Positions 1 to 9,130 of a stretch of DNA of 32,816 bases are shown one piece after another. Source of the DNA: Nocardioides sp. Its GTDB lineage: Bacteria; Actinomycetota; Actinomycetes; Propionibacteriales; Nocardioidaceae. The stretch spans positions 1 through 32,816 of the forward strand of contig JAICSK010000009.1 in assembly GCA_025936915.1 (NCBI GenBank). Direction: 5' to 3'. The notes under the pieces are model-generated. The model did not search any database. It worked only from the letters and a program-made list of their open reading frames with translations, and was not told the DNA's origin. A program made the position numbers and the translations under genes. The first letter of the stretch is position 1. Every line of letters begins with the position of its first letter.

Positions 1-2
1 AG

Positions 3-998
3 GAGCTGGTGCTGGTCAAGAACCCGTACTGGGACCCCAACACCGACCCGGCTCGCACGCAGTACCCCGACGGGTACGACTTCAAGCTGCAGCAGCAGTC
101 GGAGAAGATCGACCAGATCATGCTCGCCGACGCGGGTTCCGGTCAGACCACGTTGACCTACGACGACCTGCTCGCGCCGGACTTCCAGCAGATGAAGCAG
201 AAGGCGGCCGACCGCCTGACGCTGGGTGGCTCGCCGTGCACCTACTACTGGGCTCCCGACAACCGGAAGATCACCAACAAGAAGGTGCGCCTGGCTCTGT
301 CGTGGGCCTACCCGTACAAGAACGCGATCCTGGCAGCAGGCCTGATCCCCGGGGTGAACGCGATCCCGGCGACCAACCTGATGCCTCCGGGCGTCCCCGG
401 CCGTACGCCGTACAACGTCACCGGCCGGAAGGACTTCGACACCAACGCCGCGAAGGCGCGGGCACTGCTGAAGTCGGCCAACGCTCTGGGTTACGAGATC
501 AAGTTCCTGTTCCGCACCGACGACCCCGTGTCGGTGAAGACCAAGGACGCCATCGTCAAGGGCCTGACCGAGGCCGGCTTCAAGGCCACCCCGGTGCCGA
601 CGACCACGGCGAACTACCCCGCGGCGCGCGACAACACCAGCGAGGACATCAACGTGCGTTCGGCCGGTTGGTGCTCCGACTGGCCGTCGGGCTCCACGTG
701 GCTGCCTCCGGTGCTGGGGTCGACGGACCCGAACAAGACCCACTCCTTCGGGTCCAACTACTCGGCCTTCAGCAACAAGTCGGCCGACCAGCGGATGGCC
801 GCCATCCAGAAGATGCCACTGGCCGACCAGGCCAGTGCCTGGGACCAGCTGGACCAGCAGATCGCCAAGAAGTACTTCCCGCTGTTCCCGACGTACTACA
901 CCGGCATCGCGCAGGCCCACGGGTCGAAGATCAACGGCGACTCCGACGACAACACGCTCGGCATGCCGACGTGGAAGGACATCTGGGTCACTCCGTGA
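3..998 (+). CDS. ABC transporter substrate-binding protein, family 5 (peptide/nickel type), 5' truncated by window edge
   Basis: Open frame runs in from the window start (E-L-V-L-V-K-N-P-Y-W-D...), with a typical SBP_bac_5 C-terminal half (LVKNPYWDP, VRLALSWAYPYKNAI, WCSDWPSGSTWLPP); stop at 998. Confidence 0.88.
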   Translation, partial: ELVLVKNPYWDPNTDPARTQYPDGYDFKLQQQSEKIDQIMLADAGSGQTTLTYDDLLAPDFQQMKQKAADRLTLGGSPCTYYWAPDNRKITNKKVRLALSWAYPYKNAILAAGLIPGVNAIPATNLMPPGVPGRTPYNVTGRKDFDTNAAKARALLKSANALGYEIKFLFRTDDPVSVKTKDAIVKGLTEAGFKATPVPTTTANYPAARDNTSEDINVRSAGWCSDWPSGSTWLPPVLGSTDPNKTHSFGSNYSAFSNKSADQRMAAIQKMPLADQASAWDQLDQQIAKKYFPLFPTYYTGIAQAHGSKINGDSDDNTLGMPTWKDIWVTP

Positions 999-1031
999 TC
1001 GGCTGACGTCACCACAACCGAAGATCAAGAA

Positions 1032-1068
1032 GGATGGCGGGGCACGGACATTCCGTGCCCCGCCATCC
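1032..1068 (+). terminator. Strong hairpin, probable terminator (possibly bidirectional)
   Basis: Perfect 17-bp inverted repeat GGATGGCGGGGCACGGA-cat-TCCGTGCCCCGCCATCC starting 34 bp after the SBP stop; no clear U-tract. Confidence 0.8.
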
Positions 1069-1164
1069 GCCTGCGTGCAGCGCGTATTGATCGAGGATTC
1101 TCGGTTCTTTTCCAGCGCATTCCCGAGAGCATTTCCGCACCGATCTCCTCGGTCGGCCGTCCCC

Positions 1165-1539
1165 TCAGGGCTGCGTCGGCTCGAACGACACCAGACCCAA
1201 CATGTTTCCCTCCGAGTCGGTGACGAACGCCTGCCACTCCGTCGTCCCGGCCGGGCCGAGGGCGTCGTCCTCGTGGGTGAAGATCGCGTGCGGCTCGGTG
1301 ACGATCTCCGCCCGGCCGCGCAGGTCCTCGACGGCTCGCCGTACGTCGGGAACCTCGAGGTAGAGCATCGAGGACGGCGCGTTCCCGTCCAGCAGCAGGC
1401 GCGTGCCCTCGAGGTCGAAGAAGAGCAGGCCCGGCGGCTCGAACCGTCCGGTGGGCTCCGCGCCCAACAGACGGGCGTAGAACGCCGCGGCCCGGTCGAG
1501 ATCGGTGGCGTGCAGTGCCACCTGGACGAGTCTGGTCAC
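1165..1539 (-). CDS. VOC family protein (glyoxalase/bleomycin-resistance-like)
   Basis: VTRLVQVALHATDLDRAAAFYARLLGAEPTGRFEPPGLLFFDLEGTRLLL...FVTDSEGNMLGLVSFEP; GTG start at 1539 fits the domain better than the longer ORF. Confidence 0.85.
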   Translation of the reverse strand: MTRLVQVALHATDLDRAAAFYARLLGAEPTGRFEPPGLLFFDLEGTRLLLDGNAPSSMLYLEVPDVRRAVEDLRGRAEIVTEPHAIFTHEDDALGPAGTTEWQAFVTDSEGNMLGLVSFEPTQP

Positions 1540-1702
1540 GCCGCCTCCCCGGTCTTCTGCCGGTCTTCCTGCCGGTCTCCCGCCATGCTGGCACCGCCTC
1601 GACTTCGTGACCACCTTGTGACCTCCTACGACGCCGTACGCCCGGCGCCGGCCCCTACCCTGTCCCGGGCAGCACGGCAGTTCTGGCGTGAAGGGAGTGT
1701 CG

Positions 1703-2713
1703 ATGACTGGCTTCGTCGTGCGTCGGCTCCTCAGCTCGATCCTGGTCATCCTGCTGACCTCGATCTTCGTGTTCGTCCTCTTCTTCAAAGGGCTCGGGGA
1801 CAGCCCGGCCCGCAACTACTGCGACACCCTGCGGAACGGCCGGTGCCCGCCCGCGGTCCTGGCGTCGATCGAGCACGAGATGGGCATGGACCGCTCCGTC
1901 GCCAGCAACTACGCCACCTGGGCCAAAGGCATCTTCGTCGGCCGCAGGAACGTCTACCTCGACGGCAAGAAGTACGACTGCCCTGCGCCCTGCCTCGGCA
2001 TCTCCGAGATGACCGGAGACACCGTCTGGCAGGACCTCAAGCAGAAGTACCCGGCGACGGTGACCGTGGCCGTCGGCGGCTCGATGCTGTACCTGACCTT
2101 CGGCGTGATCATGGGCGCGTTCGCCGCGCGATGGCGCGGCACCGCGATAGACCGGTTCCTGGTCGGTGGCTCGCTGGTGGTCTCGGCGATCCCGGACTAC
2201 CTGATCATCCTGATCGCGTGGATCTACTTCACCCTGCGATGGCACATCTTCCCCGACACCGGCTACTACCCGATCACGCAGAACCCGGCGAAGACGATCG
2301 CCTGGATGATGCTCCCGTGGCTGGTGCTCGCCGCGACCAGCCTCACCGACTACGCCCGGTTCACCCGCGGTCAGATGGTGGAGACCCTGGGTGAGGACTT
2401 CATCCGGACCGCGCAGGCGAACGGCGTTCGGCCGACGACGGTGCTGTTCCGGCACGCGTTGCGGGCGGCGATCGTCCCGGTGATCACGATCTTCGGGCTC
2501 GACTTCGCGGGTCTGATGTCGGGAACGATCTTCATCGAGCAGATCTTCGGCATCGACGGCATCGGACACTGGGGCCTGCTGGCCTTGAAACCTCCGATGG
2601 ACCTGAGCGTGGTCAGTGCGACTGTGCTGATCGGGGCCGTCCTGGTCGTCGTCGCCAACCTGGTGGTCGACATCGTCTACGGGTTCCTCGACCCCCGCGT
2701 CTCCATCGCCTGA
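1703..2713 (+). CDS. ABC transporter permease (DppB/OppB type)
   Basis: MTGFVVRRLLSSILVILLTSIFVFVLFF N-terminus and EALGEDFIRTAQANGVRPTTVLFRHALRAAIVPVIT-type EAA loop; ATG 1703 preceded by AAGGGAG. Confidence 0.9.
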   Translation: MTGFVVRRLLSSILVILLTSIFVFVLFFKGLGDSPARNYCDTLRNGRCPPAVLASIEHEMGMDRSVASNYATWAKGIFVGRRNVYLDGKKYDCPAPCLGISEMTGDTVWQDLKQKYPATVTVAVGGSMLYLTFGVIMGAFAARWRGTAIDRFLVGGSLVVSAIPDYLIILIAWIYFTLRWHIFPDTGYYPITQNPAKTIAWMMLPWLVLAATSLTDYARFTRGQMVETLGEDFIRTAQANGVRPTTVLFRHALRAAIVPVITIFGLDFAGLMSGTIFIEQIFGIDGIGHWGLLALKPPMDLSVVSATVLIGAVLVVVANLVVDIVYGFLDPRVSIA

Positions 2714-2770
2714 CCTGCCTCCCTCGCCGTGGACGATCTGTGGTCGTGACCGCGCCGATACCGTCTGGTC

Positions 2771-3235
2771 ATGGACATCGAGATCCAGGAGTACGCCGCG
2801 TCGCACCGCGACCTGGCGTGGTCGTTCCGCGAGGCGGAGGACTCTGAGCAGCTCCTCGAGTCCTACATCGACCTGGGCCGGGTGTGGGTCGCCCGTGTCG
2901 ACGGAGAGATCGTCGGTCATCTCCAGGCAGTGGTGCGCAACGCCGACACCTGGGAGGTCACCAACACCGCCGTCGCCGAGCGGGTGCGTGGCCGCGGCGT
3001 CGGGCGGGCGTTGCTGGAGGGGGCGGTCGCCGAGGCACGGGCGACGGGGGCGACGCGGGTCATTCTGGCGACCGCCACCGCCGACGTCGGGAACCTCCGG
3101 TTCTACCAGCGCTGCGGTTTCCGGATGACCCACGTCGTGCAGGACGCGTTCGCGACGTACCGCGGTTACCCGCCCGGGATCGAGGTCGATGGCATCCCGA
3201 TGCTCGACCAGGTCTGGTTCGAACGGATCCTGTGA
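2771..3235 (+). CDS. GNAT family N-acetyltransferase
   Basis: VAERVRGRGVGRALLEGAVAEARATGATRVILATATADVGNLRFYQRCGFRM acetyl-CoA binding motif. Confidence 0.88.
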   Translation: MDIEIQEYAASHRDLAWSFREAEDSEQLLESYIDLGRVWVARVDGEIVGHLQAVVRNADTWEVTNTAVAERVRGRGVGRALLEGAVAEARATGATRVILATATADVGNLRFYQRCGFRMTHVVQDAFATYRGYPPGIEVDGIPMLDQVWFERIL

Positions 3236-3294
3236 CCGACGGCCCCGACTCTGCCCGAGCGGTGCCTCCGCCACCGTGTCCCCACACCGGACGG

Positions 3295-3343
3295 TGGACT
3301 CCCCACCGCCACCCCGGCCACGCGGTCCGCCGTGGGGAGTCCA
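3295..3343. terminator. Candidate terminator hairpin
   Basis: 12-bp inverted repeat TGGACTCCCCAC ... GTGGGGAGTCCA in the GNAT / metallophosphoesterase gap. Confidence 0.5.
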
Positions 3344-3503
3344 GGGCGGGGCTGCGTGGGCGCCGGTCTGTCCGCGCGTACGCGCGTGAGTCGAATTCGC
3401 CAGCCTCCGAGGCCGCCCCGATACGATCGAAGATCCCGGGACGGTCCCGGGCGAAGGGCTCCGGGAGTCGATCGCCTCGCTCGTACAGGTGGACAAGGCC
3501 ACG

Positions 3504-5048
3504 ATGCGGACCGCGCTCCGGGCGCTCCGCAGGATCGCGGTCGGGCTGCTGTTCGTGAGCGTCCCCTTCGCTGCCGCGCTGGTCGCCGTCCGGGTGGCGC
3601 CCGCGACGCACGTGGACATTGCGGGCCAGCCGGTCGCGGTGAAGCCGGTCCTCGGGCAGGACACCAGCCGGCTGCAGGACGGCGCGCTGATCCGGCCCGA
3701 GCACGCGCATCTCGGCCTGCTGGACACCGATGTCGGGGTCGACATCTCAGCAGACTGGAACCGCCTCATCCCGAGCGACAAGCAGACGCGGCAGTACCTC
3801 CAGGCCCTGTGGGACGACCCGAAGCCCGAGATCGTCCGGATCCAGCAGGCGGCACGCCACTACATGATCGGCTGGAGCCTGACCGGGTTCCTGGCGGGTG
3901 CGGTTCTCTCCGGCGGCGTGGCCGTGCTGCTGCGCGAACGCCGGCGCCGGCTCGCGGCGTACCCACCCGACCAGGCCGAGCTGATCGCCTCCTACAACCG
4001 GCGCCTCCGCACCGGGATGGTCGCCAGCGGAGTCGCCGGCGCGCTCCTTCTCGACGCCGCCGGGCTCGCGACGTATCTGCACCGCGACCACCACGTGGTC
4101 GCCAGCAGCCCGGTCTTCGCCGGTACGACCCTCGAGGGCACCGAGGTCAACGGGCTGATGGCAGAGGTGCTGCCGTTCCTGTCGATCCTGCGCCCCCGGG
4201 ACACGTTCTACGAGACGGTGGCCGACAATCTCACGGCGGCACTCGCCCATCGCGAGGACCTCCGGCCCCGGGGCGACCGGATGACCTTCGTGGTCGCCGA
4301 GGACTTCGAGGACGTCAACGGGATGGCCCGGCAGGTGGGGCTGGCCGCCAAGACCCTGGGCGCCGACTTCGTCGCCCTCACCGGCGACCTGACCTTCGCC
4401 GGCAAGCCGGTGGAGAGCTACATCATCGACACCGTCAACTACTACTCCGGCAACCTGCCGGTCTACTTCGCGCCGGGCCTGCACGACACCGAGGCGATCG
4501 TGCAGGCGGCTCGCGCCCGTGGATGGCACATCGCCGACGGACAGACCAGCACGGTCGACGGCCTGACCCTGCTCGCCGCCGCCGACCCCCGGATCTCGCG
4601 GGTGGGCGACTTCGGCGTCGGTGACGTCCTGCGCGACCGGAACGTCGACATCGGCACGTTCGTGCAGCAGACGGTCGAGGAGGCGTGCGCGACCCACCCG
4701 GACTTCGTGCTCCTGCACGACCATCTGCTCGGCCAGCAGATCGCGGCGTCCGGGTGCCAGCAGGTCGCGGTGATCGACGGCCGCTCCTACCAGTTCCTCG
4801 GTCCGCGCCAGGTCAGGACCAGCGCCGGAGGCGTGGCCTACGAGCTCACCAACGGCAGCGCGGGGGGGCACACCACCACCGAACCCGACCCCGGCAACGT
4901 CCAGCACCCCGCCCGGTTCGCGATCATCACCTACTCACCGCGGCACCAGCGCACGGAGTACGCCGTCGTGACGGTCTACCCGGATGCGTCGGTGACCGTC
5001 TCGCACCGGGCCGGTCTCGACGTGCCGTTCGCCGCGGCCGGGGGCTGA
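3504..5048 (+). CDS. Membrane-anchored metallophosphoesterase-like protein
   Basis: N-terminal TM segments, then VAEDFEDVNG...DFVALTGDLTFAGKP...VYFAPGLHDTE...LLHDHLLG, a calcineurin-like phosphoesterase pattern. GTG at 3489 is an alternative start. Confidence 0.72.
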   Translation: MRTALRALRRIAVGLLFVSVPFAAALVAVRVAPATHVDIAGQPVAVKPVLGQDTSRLQDGALIRPEHAHLGLLDTDVGVDISADWNRLIPSDKQTRQYLQALWDDPKPEIVRIQQAARHYMIGWSLTGFLAGAVLSGGVAVLLRERRRRLAAYPPDQAELIASYNRRLRTGMVASGVAGALLLDAAGLATYLHRDHHVVASSPVFAGTTLEGTEVNGLMAEVLPFLSILRPRDTFYETVADNLTAALAHREDLRPRGDRMTFVVAEDFEDVNGMARQVGLAAKTLGADFVALTGDLTFAGKPVESYIIDTVNYYSGNLPVYFAPGLHDTEAIVQAARARGWHIADGQTSTVDGLTLLAAADPRISRVGDFGVGDVLRDRNVDIGTFVQQTVEEACATHPDFVLLHDHLLGQQIAASGCQQVAVIDGRSYQFLGPRQVRTSAGGVAYELTNGSAGGHTTTEPDPGNVQHPARFAIITYSPRHQRTEYAVVTVYPDASVTVSHRAGLDVPFAAAGG

Positions 5049-5066
5049 CCGCTGCTTCGGCAGTAC

Positions 5067-6509
5067 TCAGTAGGACTGTCCGGGGTGGTAGGCGCACGCG
5101 TCGGTGTCGTCCTGGGCCGGAGACGACGTGTGCCGCCGGTGCTTGACCGGCGGAGCCAGCGCCTTCTGCACGACCTGGTGCATGTAGTCGAAGTCGGGGT
5201 CGTTCGGGTTGAACTGGTCGCTGATCCGGAACAGCACCGACTTCGCCCGGTGGTCCTTGGCCTTGAGCGCGAGCTTGACGAAAGCCGGCAGCAGCTCCTT
5301 GGGGATGTCGGTCTTCACCACCTCGCTGCCGGCGGCGGCGAGGGCGTTGTAGCGGCGGAGCAGGTTCACCGGGTTGGCCTGGTCGATGATCGCGTTGACC
5401 ACGCAGCGCTGGCGGGCCATCCGCTGGTAGTCGTCGGCGCCGTACCGTCCCCGCGCGTACCAGAGTGCGTGGAAGCCGTCCAGGTGCTCGTTCGGCCCCG
5501 GCTCGATGTAGGCGGTCGGTGGGATGTGGGCGTCGGTCTGGCCGTTGATCGCCACCGGGATGTTCACGTTGACCGTGACGCCGCCCATGGCGTCGACGAG
5601 CCGGCGGAACCCGTCGAAGTCGACGAGCACGTAGTAGTCGACCTTGAGCCCGGTCGCGCCCTCGACCGCCTGCTTGATCGCGTCGGCGCCCTCGTCGGCG
5701 GACGTGCCGAGGATGTGGGGATGCAGGATCGGCACCTCGCGGTAGACCGCGTTGAGCATCCAGGAGGCCGGGTCGCCGGGACCGGTGAACCCGTCGGGGT
5801 ACGCCGCGTGGAGCGGGCTCGAGTCCGGGAACGGCACGTCGGCCAGGTTGCGCGGCAGGCCGAAGGTCACGGTGCGGCCGGTCCTGGTGTCGAGCGAGGC
5901 CAGGATCATCGTGTCGGTGCGGGTGCCCTCGCGATAGGGACCGGAGTCGCCGCCGAGCAGGAGGACGTTGACCCGGGTGCGTCCGTGCCAGGGGTCCTCG
6001 GGGGTCACCGACGGGCGGGTCGCCGTCGCGTTGTGGGTGAAGACCTTGTTCACGACGTGCACCTGGGCGAAGGCGTCCCGGACGAGGAGCCCGACCGGCG
6101 CGACCACGACCAGGCACAGCGCGCAGACGAAGGCGCTCCCGCCCAGCACGTGCGACCGGCGCGGTGCGGGTTTCGGGCACAGTGCGACGAACGTGCCCAC
6201 GACCACCGCCACCCACAGCGCCAGGCACACCGTCGTGAGCACCGCGGCGCGGGCGAGCCCGGACGGGTCGACCGCCAGGTCGATCGCGGACCTCAGGTTG
6301 TGCGGAGCGGCGATCGCCAACCACACCAGGCCGAGGACGGTGGCCAGCAGGACGACGCCGCCGAGGCGCCGCCTGCGGTTGTGCAAGAACCCGGCCCCCG
6401 GGACAAGCGCCGACAGCGCGGTCCATCCGACCGCCTTGAGCACCGACGAGCAACGGTGCGGACCCGCCTTGCGGCGCCCGGGCTTGACGCCGTACGGCGG
6501 CAGCGACAT
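5067..6509 (-). CDS. LCP (LytR-CpsA-Psr) family protein with multi-TM N-terminus
   Basis: NVLLLGGDSGPYREGTRTDTMILASLDTRTGRTVTFGLPRNLADVP...GFRRLVDAMGGVTVNV...GFHALWYARGRYGADDYQRMARQRCVV are LCP-domain motifs; ATG at 6509. Confidence 0.92.
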   Translation of the reverse strand: MSLPPYGVKPGRRKAGPHRCSSVLKAVGWTALSALVPGAGFLHNRRRRLGGVVLLATVLGLVWLAIAAPHNLRSAIDLAVDPSGLARAAVLTTVCLALWVAVVVGTFVALCPKPAPRRSHVLGGSAFVCALCLVVVAPVGLLVRDAFAQVHVVNKVFTHNATATRPSVTPEDPWHGRTRVNVLLLGGDSGPYREGTRTDTMILASLDTRTGRTVTFGLPRNLADVPFPDSSPLHAAYPDGFTGPGDPASWMLNAVYREVPILHPHILGTSADEGADAIKQAVEGATGLKVDYYVLVDFDGFRRLVDAMGGVTVNVNIPVAINGQTDAHIPPTAYIEPGPNEHLDGFHALWYARGRYGADDYQRMARQRCVVNAIIDQANPVNLLRRYNALAAAGSEVVKTDIPKELLPAFVKLALKAKDHRAKSVLFRISDQFNPNDPDFDYMHQVVQKALAPPVKHRRHTSSPAQDDTDACAYHPGQSY

Positions 6510-6605
6510 GCGGGCTCCTCGGGGGCGCGTCCGAGACGGCGATCGGTGGGCAGGGACATTGAACCGGATCGCGGCGACCCGTGGGGGCAACCGCGTCGGC
6601 CGCGC

Positions 6606-7442
6606 TCAGCCCGAAGGGTCTTGCGAGGCGTGGAGGTAGAGGATCCCGTGCAGCTCGGTGCGGCCGGCCTGCTTGAACCGCTCGGTCGCGTCGTCGCAGT
6701 AGTCGATGATCCCCTGGCCGCTGACGTCGACGGGCGACTCGATCACCAGGTCGTGCGCGGTGGTGGTGTAGCCGAGTCCGTCGAACAGGTCGAGCACGTC
6801 CTTCGGGTCGTGCCCGTTGGCGCGGATCCCTGCGGGCCAGTACTCCAGCCAGATCGCCGGCCGGGCCTGCTCGAGCACCTGCTTGGCGCCCTGCAGGACC
6901 GCCCACTCCCAACCTTCGACGTCGACCTTCAGGACGGTCGGCAGCCGGCCCGCGAGGCGGGTGGCGCAGAGCTCGTCGACGGTGACGACGTCGACCTCGA
7001 CCGAGTCGCGGACGTTCGGGACGAGGCCGCCGTTCAGGGAGTGGTTGGCGAAGTTCGTCGCACTGCGGAACAGCGAGACCGTGCCGGTGCGGTCACCGGC
7101 CGCGGCCGCGACGATGTCGACGTTGGCGTGTCCGTTCGAGCGCACGTTGTGCTCGAGCAACGCCCGGGTGTCCGGCTCGGGCTCGAGCGAGATCACGTAG
7201 CCGTCCGGGCCCACCTCGGAGGCGAAGTACGTCGTCGTGTAGCCGTAGTTGGCGCCGACGTCGACGACCACGTCGCCCGGCTCGACGTACGGCTCGAGGT
7301 ACTGCGTCTCGTACGCCCAGCTGATCCCCGACTCGAGGACGTCGCCGTAGTGGCTCGCGTCCTCACGGAGCACGGTCAGCTCGTCGCCCCACGGCGTCCG
7401 GATCGTGACCGGCGTACCGCCGAACGCCTGCTCCCCCACCAT
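6606..7442 (-). CDS. FkbM family methyltransferase
   Basis: VVVDVGANYGYTTTYFASEVGPDGYVISLEPEPDTRALLEHNV...VTVDELC...VLKVDVEGWEWAVLQGAKQVLEQARPAIWLE. Confidence 0.9.
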   Translation of the reverse strand: MVGEQAFGGTPVTIRTPWGDELTVLREDASHYGDVLESGISWAYETQYLEPYVEPGDVVVDVGANYGYTTTYFASEVGPDGYVISLEPEPDTRALLEHNVRSNGHANVDIVAAAAGDRTGTVSLFRSATNFANHSLNGGLVPNVRDSVEVDVVTVDELCATRLAGRLPTVLKVDVEGWEWAVLQGAKQVLEQARPAIWLEYWPAGIRANGHDPKDVLDLFDGLGYTTTAHDLVIESPVDVSGQGIIDYCDDATERFKQAGRTELHGILYLHASQDPSG

Positions 7443-7529
7443 CGCGTCCTCCCGTGTCCGCGCGTGTCGTCAGGGTCTCACGAGCCGACGGACGGCGACA
7501 GGTGCGGCCGGTCCGGCGCATGCCGCGCG

Positions 7530-7646
7530 TCAGAGCAACGGCGGCTCGAGGAACGTGACGGTCCGGGCCTCGGCGTCCAGACGTGCGCGTACGCCGACCG
7601 GCCAGGTCTGCACGTGGCCGCCATGTCCCAGACGGTCGGTGTGAGA
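7530..7646 (-). pseudogene. C-terminal remnant of an S66-family LD-carboxypeptidase-like protein
   Basis: Minus-frame tail GHGGHVQTWPVGVRARLDAEARTVTFLEPPLL* matches the S66 C-terminal pattern (GH...T.P.GVRA.LD...TLT..EP); no upstream domain remains. Confidence 0.55.
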
Positions 7647-7739
7647 TCCGGTCGGACAGTGGCTGCTCCGCCGGCCGGCTTCGCGAACTCGGTTGCCAGC
7701 GGGACATGAGCCCTGAGCCGACTGCGTGGCGAGATCCAA

Positions 7740-8803
7740 TTGAGCCCCGTCGGGGGGTGACCACCCAGATCTTCGGGGAGGGCGAGTCCATGGGTCCGGT
7801 GCCACCGACCGCGCGAGCCGCGCTCGTGCGGGACGCCGCGGCGTACGGCGTCGAGGTGACCCGGACCCGGCTGTCGGGGTACCTCGACACGGTCGAGCGG
7901 GCCGGCTGCACCCAGAACCTCGCGTCCCTGATCGGGGCCGAGACGTTGCGCATCCACGGGGTCGGGTACGACGACCGCCCGGCCACCGACGCCGAGCTCG
8001 ACACGATGCGGGAGCTGGTCGCCGAGGAGATGGCCGACGGCGCCCTGGGTATCGGGTCGTCGCTGATATACGCCCCGGGCAGCTACGCGGGAACCGAGGA
8101 GCTGGTGGCGCTGTGCGAGGTCGCGGCGACCTACGGCGGCACCTACGCCTCGCACGTGCGCGACGAGGGCGCCGGGCTGCTCGGCGCGATCGACGAGCTG
8201 CTCGAGATCGTGCGCCGGTCGGGCGTGACCGGCGAGATGTGGCACCTCAAGGCAGCCGGCCAGCCGCAGTGGCCGCTGATGGAGCACGCCCTGGCGAAGC
8301 TGCAGACGGCCCGCGACGACGGCGTACCCATCGGCGCCGACGTCGACCCCTACACCCGCAGCGTACCGGACTCGCCTCGACCGTCCCTCCGCGATGGCAC
8401 GAGGGAGGGGCCGACGCGCTCTACGGACCGATTGGCCGATCGCGACAGCGTCTTCACGGCGTTCCACTCCATGAGCGAGGACAACCTGCGGCAGGAGCTC
8501 ACGGTGCCGTGGGTGGGCGTCTGCTCCGACGCGGCATCCATCGCACCCGTCGGCCGCAGTCTCGACTCCCCCACGCATCCGCGCGCGTACGGCTCGTTCG
8601 CGCGGGTGCTCGGCCACTACACCCGTGACCTCGGGGTGCTGACCCTGCCCGACGCCGTACGCCGGATGACCTCGCTGCCGGCCTCGACGTTCGGACTCAC
8701 CGACCGCGGGGTCCTCGAGCCGGGGTACGCCGCCGACCTCGTCGTCCTCGACCCGGACGTCGTCGCCGACCGCGCGACGTTCGCCGACCCCCGACGTTCC
8801 TGA
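7740..8803 (+). pseudogene. Decayed N-acyl-D-amino-acid deacylase (amidohydrolase family)
   Basis: Homology begins abruptly at GVTTQIFGEGESMGP, continues through GALGIGSSLIYAPGSYAGTEELVALCEVAATYGGTYASHVRDEG, shifts frame near 8365-8372 (TGLASTVPPRWHEGGADALY is in the other frame), then resumes at MSEDNLRQELTVPWVGVCSDAASIAP...THPRAYGSFARVLG. N-terminal metal-binding HxH part, a central segment and the C-terminal end are missing. Confidence 0.8.
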
Positions 8804-8842
8804 CCCGAACCGGGCGTGACCGCCACCCACGAGAGCGCGGCG

Positions 8843-8872
8843 GGGCGGCCCCCACGTGGGTGGGAGCCGCCC
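8843..8872. terminator. Candidate bidirectional terminator hairpin
   Basis: GGGCGGC-(cCCCACGTGGGtggga)-GCCGCCC between the pseudogene and the convergent small ORF. Confidence 0.5.
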
Positions 8873-8893
8873 GTGTGGATGGTGTGCTACCGG

Positions 8894-9130
8894 TTACGTG
8901 ACGCGAGCGCGGGCGACGCGTGCCTGACGTTGCGCGAGGGCCGCCTGGCGGCTCAGGCGCTCGGCCCGGATCGAGGCCCTTGCCGCTCTGCGGCTCAGAC
9001 GACGAGCACGGACCAGGTGACGTCCCGTCCGCCGGCGCTCCGCCGCGGCGAGACGGTCGGCGATCAGGGCATGGGCGAAGCTGTCGAGCTGTGAGTTCAA
9101 ACGTTTCCTCTCGTCGGATGGGTGGGTCAC
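8894..9130 (-). CDS. Small Arg/Ala-rich hypothetical protein
   Basis: MTHPSDERKRLNSQLDSFAHALIADRLAAAERRRTGRHLVRARRLSRRAARASIRAERLSRQAALAQRQARVARARVT; start uncertain (GTG 9130, or a TTG about 30 nt downstream preceded by GAGAGGAAA). Confidence 0.5.
   Translation of the reverse strand: MTHPSDERKRLNSQLDSFAHALIADRLAAAERRRTGRHLVRARRLSRRAARASIRAERLSRQAALAQRQARVARARVT

Noticed and set aside
1655-3781. 708-aa minus ORF
   Set aside because: Shadow of the permease and GNAT genes, no recognisable domain.
5085-7709. 874-aa plus-strand ORF
   Set aside because: Antisense to the well-supported LCP and FkbM genes; low-complexity R/V/D/E composition typical of GC-rich shadow ORFs.
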